The notes below the pieces were generated by a model, which saw nothing but the letters and a program-made list of their open reading frames with translations, was not told the DNA's origin and searched no databases. Source: JAWLFY01 sp041685355 (GTDB lineage: Bacteria; Planctomycetota; Planctomycetia; Pirellulales; Pirellulaceae). Taken from it: a DNA stretch of 64,000 nt. The stretch covers positions 62,001 to 126,000 of the forward strand of contig JAWLFY010000001.1 of assembly GCA_041685355.1 (NCBI GenBank). Direction: 5' to 3'. Both the position numbers and the translations under genes were made by a program. This document shows positions 18,201-25,183 of the stretch, piece after piece (position 1 is the first letter of the stretch; the number at the start of each line of letters is the position of its first letter).

Positions 18201-18736
18201 GGCTGATCGTCATCTTGGCCGGTGTGTCAATCGTCGGCATGTTCCTGGTCCTGCTGATTCTATTTCCATCGGTCCGAATCGCCCTCCAAGTCTTGAACGC
18301 GTTGCCGACCGCCTTCATCGGCGGCGTGCTCGCCCTGGTGGTGACACAACAGAACCTGACCGTTGCCAGTCTGGTGGGATTCATCTCGCTGGGAGGAATC
18401 GCCGTGCGGAATGGCATTTTACTGGTAACGCACTACTTCCATTTGATGAGCGAAGAAGGCGAAGGCTTTACACAGGAGATGATTCTCCGCGGCAGCCTGG
18501 AGCGTTTGGCCCCCGTGTTGATGACCGCGTTGACCGCCGGAATCGGGCTGGTCCCGTTGGTCGTTGGCGGCCAGGAGCCTGGCCGCGAGATCCTCTACCC
18601 GGTCGCCACCGTGATCCTCGGCGGCCTCATGACGTCGACGTTTTGTGAGTTCCTGATTCATCCGGGGCTCTTTTGGAAATTCAGCGGACGAGATGCCAAG
18701 CGGCTCGCGGATGCTGAAGAAGTTACCTCGATTTGA
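15296..18736 (+). CDS. CusA/CzcA-family heavy-metal RND pump
   Basis: Proton-driven RND transporter that exports divalent or monovalent metal ions from periplasm or cytoplasm. Landmarks are the first membrane helix (SLVVIASLAVLVYGSYL), DVFPDLDRPRVVV, the TM4 motif GGIAVAMGELVDDAIVDVENI and the second set of helices ending in ...GGIAVRNGILLVTH. An AAGGAG site precedes ATG 15296. At 1146 residues it is about 100 longer than typical family members. The extra length is mostly a segment of about 70-85 residues (around 146-232) between MGQIVVAGM and LRTVADWIIRPRLL, inside the first periplasmic porter domain. It follows the adaptor gene and precedes a His-rich lipoprotein. Metal specificity cannot be read reliably. 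Confidence 0.93.
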   Translation: MLDTIIRLSLRYRSLVVIASLAVLVYGSYLATQMPIDVFPDLDRPRVVVITEAPGLATEELETLVTQPIEIALMGASGVQAVRSQTASGLNVIYIEFDWSTRIRVARQTVSERLATLEGVLPEGIRPQMTPPSSIMGQIVVAGMYLQSGPNGGRLAPVGRSGFMAERVGVAGESKILLWQPTPRHTPSRWRPVEADSVEWVRRPQRPDDSAVAVITVDSAPYEVEFPSEAKERLELRTVADWIIRPRLLKVSGVAEVFMQGGDRKQYQILLDPTALLEYDVTVQDVERALRESNINTSGGYAITGETERPIRVLGRLGPGSEQVIDDLQAVPVARHPKRSVLLAQVAQVAEGPELKRGDGSVNGRGGIVFTVVKQPHVDTRRLTDDVAVAFADVEDSLPPHIVINSQLFRLKNFIDRGIFNVAEALVIGATLVIIVLFLFLLNFRTTFITLTAIPMSLVLTTLVFRAIGWLSGSELSINVMTLGGIAVAMGELVDDAIVDVENIFRRLKENNFRSEPRPPIHVVYEASKEIRSAILFGTVVVILVFLPLFALSGVEGRLFAPLGFAYIISIVSSFFVSLTVTPVLAYYLLPNARATQLKADGFVLRSLKALAEPLIRTSMAIPNSLLLLTWLLVGFAAWQVSQLGRNFLPAFDEGSVQVNVTLPPGSSLQASNEVSANIDDVFLSMQKSPQNPDGEILNFVRRTGRAEMDEHASPVNFGEYILSMNPEADQEREAMLAELLARIKDEVPGVDIEVEQPLAHLISHMVSGVYAQIAIKIHGDDLDTLLALADQVEAAIRDVPGITPPIVEPIRLTPQLHIRLRGEDLSLYGLTREYVADVLQTALQGEVVSQVLEGQRRFDLLVRLEETYRTDYANLGRMRIDLPHQEGQAERGQIELRDVATIEEGIGPNSVNRENARRRIVVRCNTQDRDLASAVAAIRQRVQSELSLPVGYYLEYGGQFESQQTATRLIVILAGVSIVGMFLVLLILFPSVRIALQVLNALPTAFIGGVLALVVTQQNLTVASLVGFISLGGIAVRNGILLVTHYFHLMSEEGEGFTQEMILRGSLERLAPVLMTALTAGIGLVPLVVGGQEPGREILYPVATVILGGLMTSTFCEFLIHPGLFWKFSGRDAKRLADAEEVTSI

Positions 18737-18747
18737 CGGAGTGAGTG

Positions 18748-19290
18748 ATGACGAAGTCCTATCTCTTGTTGGTGCTATGTTTGCTGGTCGCCGGTATCGG
18801 TTGCAATCAGAACAAGTCGACGCCGGATCCCGATCAGAATCCGGGCGGCGGATCGGCGTCCGAGGTGCATGGCCACGATCACGCCCATGACGAGCCGACC
18901 GACCATCGCGTCGAAGGCCACGCCCACGGGGCCGGACCCCACGACGGAACGATCGCCGATTGGGGCGGCGGCACGTACCACGTCGAATTCACCGTTGATC
19001 ATGAGAAACGGCAAGCGACGGTGTATGTGTTCGGAAGCGATGAGAAGACGCCGACACCGATCGATGCCGAGTCGATCGAACTGAGCGTCACCGACCCGAA
19101 CATGCAGGTGACCCTGCAAGCCGATCCGCAGGAGACCGATCCGGAAGGGATGTCATCACGCTTCGTCGGTACCCACGAAAAACTGGGAGTCGTCCAGGAA
19201 TATTCCGGAACGATCACCGGCGTCGTCGACGGGACACCCTATTCCGGCGACTTCAAAGAAGAATCGCACGCCGAACACGAGCAATTTTAA
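18748..19290 (+). CDS. His-rich metal-binding lipoprotein
   Basis: A 180-residue lipoprotein. The signal is MTKSYLLLVLCLLVAGIGC with the lipidated Cys at about residue 19, followed by HGHDHAHDEPTDHRVEGHAH and HGAGPHDG, clear metal-binding runs. The remaining domain (YHVEFTVDHEKRQATVYVFG...) looks like a small beta-sandwich. GGAG lies six bases before ATG 18748, and the gene starts 11 bp after the pump stop. It is therefore the last gene of the efflux operon and probably a periplasmic metal chaperone or sponge. Its stop codon ends directly at the first base of the opposite-strand tRNA gene. Specific metal unknown. Confidence 0.88.
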   Translation: MTKSYLLLVLCLLVAGIGCNQNKSTPDPDQNPGGGSASEVHGHDHAHDEPTDHRVEGHAHGAGPHDGTIADWGGGTYHVEFTVDHEKRQATVYVFGSDEKTPTPIDAESIELSVTDPNMQVTLQADPQETDPEGMSSRFVGTHEKLGVVQEYSGTITGVVDGTPYSGDFKEESHAEHEQF

Positions 19291-19365
19291 TCGGGCCGAC
19301 AGGACTTGAACCTGCGACCTCCACCACCCCAAGGTGGCGCGCTAGCCAGACTGCGCTACGGCCCG
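19291..19365 (-). tRNA. tRNA-Pro (GGG)
   Basis: Folds by eye as a complete cloverleaf: acceptor CGGGCCG/CGGCCCG with discriminator A, D stem GCGC/GCGC, anticodon stem CCACC/GGTGG with loop TTGGGGT (anticodon GGG), T stem GCAGG/CCTGT with loop TTCAAGT. CCA is not encoded. The 3' end faces the metal-efflux cassette and touches its last stop codon, the usual geometry of a tRNA integration site. Confidence 0.95.
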
Positions 19366-19625
19366 AGGAGGGGAGACTGCGATCGCAAACTCCCGCTCTG
19401 GTCGACATCGTAGTGCACCCGCCCCGGGGTCGCTAGCCCGGTTCCGGGTGGTGATCACGGGGCGGATCTTTCACGGGTGGGGCACCGGTGGTTCGGCGGG
19501 TCAGCCGGTTCGGCGGACCGATCGCGATGTTCGCGTCGTCCCCGGCCCCCGATGGGCGTTGACGCGGCGGGCGAGCGGGGCGATCGTCTGGACCGGAGTG
19601 GGTGGTGGTGCGCGATCGGATTCTC

Positions 19626-20630
19626 ATGACGAGGTGGCTTGGCGCGATGGCGGAAACGACTGGCGAGGAAACGACCGGAGAGGGGACGAGGGTGGCGTTC
19701 GCGGATCGGATGGCGGCGGCGGTGACCCGGACCGGGTCGGCGACGTGTGTCGGCTTGGATCCGCGGTCGGATCAACTCCCCGAGCCGATCCGCCGCGAGA
19801 TCTCGACGGGACATCCCGACAGCGTGGCGGCGGGCTACACCCGGTTTTGTCTCGAAATCCTTGATGCCGTCGATGATCTGGTCCCGTGCGTGAAACCGCA
19901 GGCCGCGTTTTTCGAACAGCTCGGCCCCGCCGGAAGCGTCGCTTTGGCGGAGGTGATCCGGGGGGCGGTGTCGCGGGGGTTGTTGGTCATCCTGGACGGG
20001 AAACGGAACGACATCGGAAGCACCGCGGTGGCCTATGCCGGCGGGTATTTGGGGCGGGGCGATCGCAGCCCGTGGGGCGCCGATTCGCTGACCGTCAGCC
20101 CGTACCTGGGACGGGACAGTTTGCAGCCGTTCGTCGACACCTGCGGCGAACGCGACGCCGGGATCTTCGTGTTGGTCAAAACGTCGAACCCGGGCGGAGG
20201 AGACCTTCAAGATCTTCGGTCGGGGGAACCGTCGACGACGGCCTTGGCGATCTACCGGCACGTCGCCGCGTGGGTCAACGAGGCCAACGAGGGACGCCTT
20301 GGGGAGTCGGGCTACGGACCGGTCGGGGCGGTCGTCGGGGCGACCTATCCGCAGCAGCTCGCCGAGCTTCGCGATGCGATGCCCCACAGCTGGATCTTGG
20401 TCCCCGGATTCGGCGCCCAGGGTGGTGGCGTCGAGGACGTGCGGGCAGGGTTCGATTCGCGGGGCCTCGGGGCGATCGTGAACAATTCGCGGCACCTGAT
20501 CTTTGCCCACCGGCGGCCGGAATTTGCCGATCGGTTTGGCGAGGCGCGTTGGCAGGACGCCGTCCGGGAAGCGACGGTCGAAATGAACCAGTTGCTCGCG
20601 CCGGTCGTTCGCCCCGGATCGCGAGCGTGA
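19626..20630 (+). CDS. pyrF: Orotidine-5'-phosphate decarboxylase
   Basis: Last step of UMP synthesis, decarboxylating OMP. It belongs to the longer type-2 PyrF group (about 280-330 residues). Visible landmarks are TCVGLDPR near the N terminus, KPQAAFFEQLG, the catalytic segment LDGKRNDIGSTAVAYA (Lys and Asp of KRND), LVKTSNPGG and VGATYPQQLAELR, with the phosphate-binding VPGFGAQGG at the end. ATG 19626 is used; ATG 19647 is also possible because the first residues are not conserved. Immediately after it a 15-bp tandem repeat encodes ETTGE-ETTGE. No other pyrimidine gene is adjacent. Confidence 0.93.
   Translation: MTRWLGAMAETTGEETTGEGTRVAFADRMAAAVTRTGSATCVGLDPRSDQLPEPIRREISTGHPDSVAAGYTRFCLEILDAVDDLVPCVKPQAAFFEQLGPAGSVALAEVIRGAVSRGLLVILDGKRNDIGSTAVAYAGGYLGRGDRSPWGADSLTVSPYLGRDSLQPFVDTCGERDAGIFVLVKTSNPGGGDLQDLRSGEPSTTALAIYRHVAAWVNEANEGRLGESGYGPVGAVVGATYPQQLAELRDAMPHSWILVPGFGAQGGGVEDVRAGFDSRGLGAIVNNSRHLIFAHRRPEFADRFGEARWQDAVREATVEMNQLLAPVVRPGSRA
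19653..19682. repeat. Tandem repeat, 2 x 15 bp, in pyrF
   Basis: gaaacgactggcgag followed by gaaacgaccggagag (two mismatches). It encodes ETTGEETTGE in the dispensable N-terminal tail of PyrF. Confidence 0.85.
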
Positions 20631-20819
20631 GCGGCCCACCGGCCGCCGGAACTTCCCGCCGTCGGTGGCGACGAGAGGGGGGGAGGCGTGGCCTGACCTT
20701 GACGCTTCACGGCCGATTGACCGACAAGACCGGCTCGGTTTCCCGGGCGCGAGGACGGACCGCGATCGCGAACCCCGATGCGTCCGTGGACGCCGATGTG
20801 ATCCCCTGACCGATGACGG

Positions 20820-21917
20820 ATGAACTCCGAACGCCGCCCCCCGCGACTGTCGTTATTCGCCGCATTCGCCATGATCTGTTGCGGGTGCGTCGCGGTGTTC
20901 GGCTGCGCCCCGTTCCGATCGCACGACAACGTCACGCGGCACGTCGATCCCCCGCGGCACTTGGCGGAAGCGCAGCGGCGGACGCGTGAGGGAGTCGTGG
21001 CGGTGCGAGCCGGGGATCTGGACGGGGCGGCCCAAGCGTTCGACGCGGCGATCCGGTCCGACCCGACTTTCGGCCGGGCCCACAACAATCGGGGGCTGGT
21101 TCACCTGCATCGCGACGAAATCGATCTGGCGATCGACTCTTTCGAACGGGCGATGGAGTTCCTGCCGGGCGACCCACGGGTGATCTACAACCTGGCGGTG
21201 GCACTCGAGTCGGCGGGGAAACGGCACGACGCGGCCGACCTGTATCGACGGGCGGCCGAATCCGAGCCCACGAACCCGGTTTACCTCGCCAGCCTCGTGC
21301 GGGTCCGCGCCCGGCTCGGTGACGAAAGCCCGGCGTCCCGCGAGCAGCCGGCGATTCGCGACCAACTGGAGAAGCTGCTCGTGATCGAGACGCGGCCGCG
21401 GTGGCGGCGATGGGCGGAAGAACAGCTCGCGTGGTCCCCCGCACCGGGGTCCGTGCGTGTTCCGGGTACCAGCGACGATGGCCGTGACGTCGAAACGATC
21501 GTCTCGGAAAGCGAAAGCCGTGGCGGCATGGCGAGGGCGGCCAGCAAGGCAAACACCGGGGGGGAGGCATACGCGGGGGTCCAAGTCATCGAACTGGCGC
21601 CGCGGGGGGAAATGCTCGAGCCGATGGTGCGTGACTCGCTTCCTGAGTTGATCCCCGATCGGATCCTTGACCGGGGCGTCGTGCCGGCGGTGGCGTTCGG
21701 TCCCCGGGCTGCGACCCCGCCCCCTTACGTGGCCCGCTTCGATGCGGCCGGCCCGGAAGAGACGCCAGGCATCATGATCCCGGCATCGAATGTTGAAGGG
21801 ACGGCGGGTTCAAGCACGGGGGCGGCACCAACGCAAAACCCACCCCGGTTTCGGATCCCCGAGACGATCGGACGGCTCCACTTCGAAACGGATCGATCGG
21901 CCCCTGCGATTCGATAG
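20820..21917 (+). CDS. TPR-repeat lipoprotein
   Basis: A 365-residue exported lipoprotein. The signal ends in CCGCVAVFGC. About three TPR units follow (GVVAVRAGDLDGAAQAFDAA, AHNNRGLVHLHRDEIDLAID, VIYNLAVALESAGKRHDAAD), forming a helical protein-binding scaffold. The C-terminal 180 residues are low-complexity and lack a recognised domain. ATG 20820 gives the signal peptide directly. The stop codon lies inside an 18-bp tandem repeat. Function is unknown; TPR proteins of this sort usually assemble envelope complexes. Confidence 0.85.
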   Translation: MNSERRPPRLSLFAAFAMICCGCVAVFGCAPFRSHDNVTRHVDPPRHLAEAQRRTREGVVAVRAGDLDGAAQAFDAAIRSDPTFGRAHNNRGLVHLHRDEIDLAIDSFERAMEFLPGDPRVIYNLAVALESAGKRHDAADLYRRAAESEPTNPVYLASLVRVRARLGDESPASREQPAIRDQLEKLLVIETRPRWRRWAEEQLAWSPAPGSVRVPGTSDDGRDVETIVSESESRGGMARAASKANTGGEAYAGVQVIELAPRGEMLEPMVRDSLPELIPDRILDRGVVPAVAFGPRAATPPPYVARFDAAGPEETPGIMIPASNVEGTAGSSTGAAPTQNPPRFRIPETIGRLHFETDRSAPAIR

Positions 21918-21930
21918 GCCCCTGCGATTC
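21895..21930. repeat. Tandem repeat, 2 x 18 bp, across a stop codon
   Basis: gatcggcccctgcgattc then gataggcccctgcgattc (one mismatch). The mismatch in the second copy creates the TAG stop of the TPR lipoprotein gene. Confidence 0.95.
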
Positions 21931-22077
21931 GATCGGGGCCACCGAAATGCCTCGTCTGCTCTCGAGATTTCTGGCGCGAGACGCGATCACGGCCGGCCGG
22001 CAGATTGCGTTCGACGCACCCGTTCGTTTTAATTCGGGAAAGGTTTCCCCCGTATCGCCCCGTTCTCTGAGCATTTG

Positions 22078-23541
22078 ATGCAGCTTCCGATCTTATCCGG
22101 CACCCCATCCGAGGGACGTGGGCCAGGTCCGATTGCGGGGGCCGAGGCGTCAACGGAGGGCGGGGGACGCGGTCGTTACGCGGTCATCAGCTTGGGGTGT
22201 CCCAAAAACTTGGTCGACACCGAGCAGATGCTGGGCCGCTTGGATCAGGACGGCTACCGGATGGTCGACACGGTCGACGGGGCTGATTTCGTGGTCGTCA
22301 ACACGTGCGGATTTATCGACGCGGCCCGGGACGAATCGCTCGGGGCGATCGACGAAATGTTGGCGTTGAAACGGGAGGGGAAGCTTCGAGGCGTCGTCGT
22401 GACGGGGTGCCTGGCCGAGCGGCAGCGGGAGAGTCTGCTCGACGCCCGGCCCGACATCGACGCGTTGGTCGGCGTGTTCGGCCGCAACGACATCGTTTCG
22501 GTCGCCGACCGGCTGCAGGCGGGCCTGAACGAGCAGCGGACGTTATTCCGCCCGGCGGCGGTGCGACCGCTGAGCGACGCGGTGCGGGCAGCCGTCACCC
22601 CGCGGCACTTCGCCTACCTCAAGATCAGCGAGGGGTGTGACCGGCTCTGTACGTTTTGTGCGATCCCCAAGATGCGGGGCAAACATTACAGCAAGCCGAT
22701 CGAACAGGTGGTCGACGAAGCGAAACGGTTGGGGGATAGCGGCGTCCGCGAAATCGTCGTCGTCGCCCAAGACACGACATATTACGGCAAGGACCTTTAC
22801 GGCGAGCCGCGACTGACGGAACTGCTTACCGAACTTGAGCGGATCGAATCGGTCGACTGGATTCGGCTGATGTACTTCTATCCGATGTACATCGACGACG
22901 CGTTGATCGACGTGCTCGCCGGCAGCCGGCGGATCTTGCCTTACATCGATATGCCGCTGCAACACGCCAGTGACCGGATGTTGCGACGGATGGCTCGGAA
23001 GACGACGCGCGCGTCTCAGGAGCAGATTTTGGGGCGGCTTCGCGAGCGGATCGACGGGCTGGTGATGCGGACGACGATGATCACGGGGTTTCCGGGGGAA
23101 ACCGACGAGGACTTCGCCGAGCTCGCCGACTTTGTCGAGGCCCAGCGTTTCGATCACATGGGGGTGTTTACGTATTCGGTGGAGGAAGGGACACCGGCGG
23201 CACGGCTTGGCGATCGCGTCCCGGCGAAGGTCGCCCGGCGGCGGCACGACGCGTTGATGGAAATCCAACAAGCGTTCGCGTTCGAACGGGGGCAATCTCG
23301 GGTCGGGACGGCGGAAGACGTGATCATCGACGCCGAGGTTCCCGACCAGCCGGGGCTGTGGATCGGTCGCAGCCGTGGCGAGGCGCCCGACGTCGACGGG
23401 GTAATTTATATCTCGGGAGCCGACGAGGAGTCTCCGGTCGAGCTGGGGCAAATTCGGCGATGCGAGATTGTCGCCGCCGACGGCTATGATTTGATCGCGG
23501 CACCTCTCGATGCCCCCCCCGACGAGTGCCCCGATGAATGA
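22078..23541 (+). CDS. rimO: Ribosomal protein S12 methylthiotransferase
   Basis: Radical-SAM methylthiotransferase that adds a methylthio group to an Asp of ribosomal protein S12. The UPF0004 domain comes first (VISLGCPKNLVDTEQMLG, VVNTCGFIDAARDES, VVTGCLAER), giving three cluster cysteines. The radical-SAM motif CDRLCTFC follows (Cys187, 191, 194) and a C-terminal TRAM-like domain. At 487 residues it is slightly longer than usual because of an N-terminal extension. ATG 22078 is chosen; a TTG lies one codon upstream. The last 8 bp overlap the start of pgsA, so the two genes, and the CPBP gene after them, form an operon. Confidence 0.95.
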   Translation: MQLPILSGTPSEGRGPGPIAGAEASTEGGGRGRYAVISLGCPKNLVDTEQMLGRLDQDGYRMVDTVDGADFVVVNTCGFIDAARDESLGAIDEMLALKREGKLRGVVVTGCLAERQRESLLDARPDIDALVGVFGRNDIVSVADRLQAGLNEQRTLFRPAAVRPLSDAVRAAVTPRHFAYLKISEGCDRLCTFCAIPKMRGKHYSKPIEQVVDEAKRLGDSGVREIVVVAQDTTYYGKDLYGEPRLTELLTELERIESVDWIRLMYFYPMYIDDALIDVLAGSRRILPYIDMPLQHASDRMLRRMARKTTRASQEQILGRLRERIDGLVMRTTMITGFPGETDEDFAELADFVEAQRFDHMGVFTYSVEEGTPAARLGDRVPAKVARRRHDALMEIQQAFAFERGQSRVGTAEDVIIDAEVPDQPGLWIGRSRGEAPDVDGVIYISGADEESPVELGQIRRCEIVAADGYDLIAAPLDAPPDECPDE

Positions 23542-24115
23542 CCAACCCTCGACATCGATTTACAACGTCCCCAACGCGTTAACCGCGACCCGTTTCGTGC
23601 TCGCCGTCGCCGTGATGGCCTTGATCCCGTTCCGCTATTTCGGGACCGCGTTGGCGGTGTTCGTCATTGCCGCGTCGACCGATTGGGTCGACGGGTATTG
23701 GGCGCGGAAGTACGGCCAAGTCACCAAGGTCGGGCGAATCTTTGACCCGTTCGTCGACAAGGTCATCATTTGCGGGGCGTTCATCGCGTTGGTCGAGGTC
23801 GACCGCTCGGGGGTGCATGCCTGGATGGCAACGGTGGTGGTCGCTCGCGAGTTATTGGTGACCAGCTTGCGGGGGATGGTCGAAGGTGGAGGCGGCGACT
23901 TTTCCGCGAGCCAGCTCGGCAAGTGGAAGATGGTGTTGCAGTGCGCCGCGGTGGTCGCCGTGCTGTGGAGCCTGATCGGCACCGCACCGCCCGCGTGGCT
24001 CGCCTGGACCGCCACGGCTCTCCTCTGGGCGGCGATCGCGTTGACCGTGTACTCCGGCATCGATTACACCCGCGCCGCGGCCCGCATCATGCGCGGGCTC
24101 CCCGCGGCTTCCTGA
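23534..24115 (+). CDS. pgsA: CDP-diacylglycerol-glycerol-3-phosphate phosphatidyltransferase
   Basis: Integral membrane enzyme making phosphatidylglycerol phosphate, the first committed step to phosphatidylglycerol and cardiolipin. The CDP-alcohol phosphatidyltransferase signature is intact: the Asp-Gly-x2-Ala-Arg-x8-Gly-x3-Asp-x3-Asp pattern is in DGYWARKYGQVTKVGRIFDP and the following FVDK. Around it are four to five hydrophobic helices. ATG 23534 lies inside the 3' end of rimO, so translation is likely coupled. Length (193 residues) is normal. The exact alcohol substrate could differ within this family, but PgsA is the usual call. Confidence 0.88.
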   Translation: MNDQPSTSIYNVPNALTATRFVLAVAVMALIPFRYFGTALAVFVIAASTDWVDGYWARKYGQVTKVGRIFDPFVDKVIICGAFIALVEVDRSGVHAWMATVVVARELLVTSLRGMVEGGGGDFSASQLGKWKMVLQCAAVVAVLWSLIGTAPPAWLAWTATALLWAAIALTVYSGIDYTRAAARIMRGLPAAS

Positions 24116-24131
24116 AAGCGACGGTCGCTCC

Positions 24132-25079
24132 ATGACGGATTGGCTCGGCGGGTTGGTGTCGATCGTCGTCTTCGCCGCCTACCCGGCGTGCCTCGTCGCG
24201 TGGTACCGAATTTGGTCGCGGCGGTCGGCCGAGGGGCGCCTGACCGAACCGCTCCTCCCCGCCGAACCGCGTCCGGTACCGTTTTGGACGTTGGCCGACG
24301 TGATCGTGATGGTCGGGCTGTTCCTGATCGCGACCGGCTTGGCGACCGGGCTCGGACAACGCCAAGGCTGGCTCCCGTCTGACCCGCCAGCGGCGGGTAT
24401 CGAGTCGGCCGAAAACCGGGCGGCCGACGATTCCCGCGAGGAGGACGATTCCCGCGAGGAGAACGGGTCGCCGTATTCGTTCGCGGCGATCATCCTGCAT
24501 TCGCTCACCAGCATGGCCGTCACCGTCGCGATGTTGGCGATCCTGATCCGCCGCCGACCCCGGGCGATGCACGAATTGGGCTTGGTGCCGCGCCGCGGCG
24601 ACGTGCGATTGGGGGCGCTGGCGGCGTTGCTGATCTTGCCGCCGGTGACCGTCGTGATGCAGCTATCGACGTGGTGGATTCGCTACGAACACCCCGTCCT
24701 CGAACAGCTCCAATCGGCGCCCGGGTGGCCCGTCATCGCGGCGCTGTTCGTTTCGTCGGTCATCATCGCCCCGCTGACGGAAGAGTTCGTGTTTCGCGGG
24801 CTGCTCCAGGGGGCGCTGCAGCGATTGGCTGACCCGGCCGAACCGGAGCGGACCGACTGGGTGCCCCGCGCCACGTGGCCGGTGGTGTTGACAAGTTTCT
24901 TGTTCGCGATGATGCACTACGGCCAAGGCCCCGCACCGATTCCGCTATTTTTCCTCGCACTCGGTCTCGGCTATCTGTACCGACAAACCGGCAGCCTCAT
25001 CCCGCCGCTGATCGTGCACATGATCCTCAACGGCGTCACCATGACCGTCACCATCAGTGAGCTGCTTCGCGAGGCGTGA
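24132..25079 (+). CDS. CPBP-family intramembrane glutamic endopeptidase
   Basis: A 315-residue polytopic protein of the Abi/CPBP (Rce1-like) family. The three catalytic motifs are visible: EEFVFRGLLQGAL (EExxxR), SFLFAMMHYGQG (FxxxH) and HMILNGVTMT (HxxxN). Hydrophobic segments flank them. An 18-bp tandem repeat encodes DDSREE-DDSREE in a loop after the second membrane segment. It starts 16 bp after pgsA. In bacteria these proteins process prenylated or small peptides, or act in immunity; the substrate here is unknown. Confidence 0.9.
   Translation: MTDWLGGLVSIVVFAAYPACLVAWYRIWSRRSAEGRLTEPLLPAEPRPVPFWTLADVIVMVGLFLIATGLATGLGQRQGWLPSDPPAAGIESAENRAADDSREEDDSREENGSPYSFAAIILHSLTSMAVTVAMLAILIRRRPRAMHELGLVPRRGDVRLGALAALLILPPVTVVMQLSTWWIRYEHPVLEQLQSAPGWPVIAALFVSSVIIAPLTEEFVFRGLLQGALQRLADPAEPERTDWVPRATWPVVLTSFLFAMMHYGQGPAPIPLFFLALGLGYLYRQTGSLIPPLIVHMILNGVTMTVTISELLREA
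24426..24461. repeat. Tandem repeat, 2 x 18 bp, in CPBP protease gene
   Basis: Two exact copies of gacgattcccgcgaggag, in frame, giving DDSREEDDSREE in an extramembrane loop. Confidence 0.97.
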
Positions 25080-25120
25080 TCAGCAGCTCCCTTACTCGAC
25101 CGTCAACATCGTTCACACCG

Positions 25121-25152
25121 TCCCCCGATGACGAAGCCGGGGGGCCCTTTTG
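25121..25152. terminator. Candidate bidirectional terminator
   Basis: A C5G/CG5 stem (cccccg ... cggggg) with a ten-base loop, followed on the plus strand by gcccttttgc. It sits between the convergent ends of the CPBP gene and the porin gene. Confidence 0.6.
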
Positions 25153-25183
25153 CAAGTCGTTCAGCTGAACCGGAATACGGGCA

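Noticed and set aside
13148..19365. Insertion sequence or integron around the metal cassette
   Set aside because: No transposase, integrase, terminal inverted repeat or target duplication could be seen.
19455..20639. A 394-residue minus-strand open frame
   Set aside because: Antisense to pyrF, which has clear catalytic motifs; composition is that of a shadow frame.
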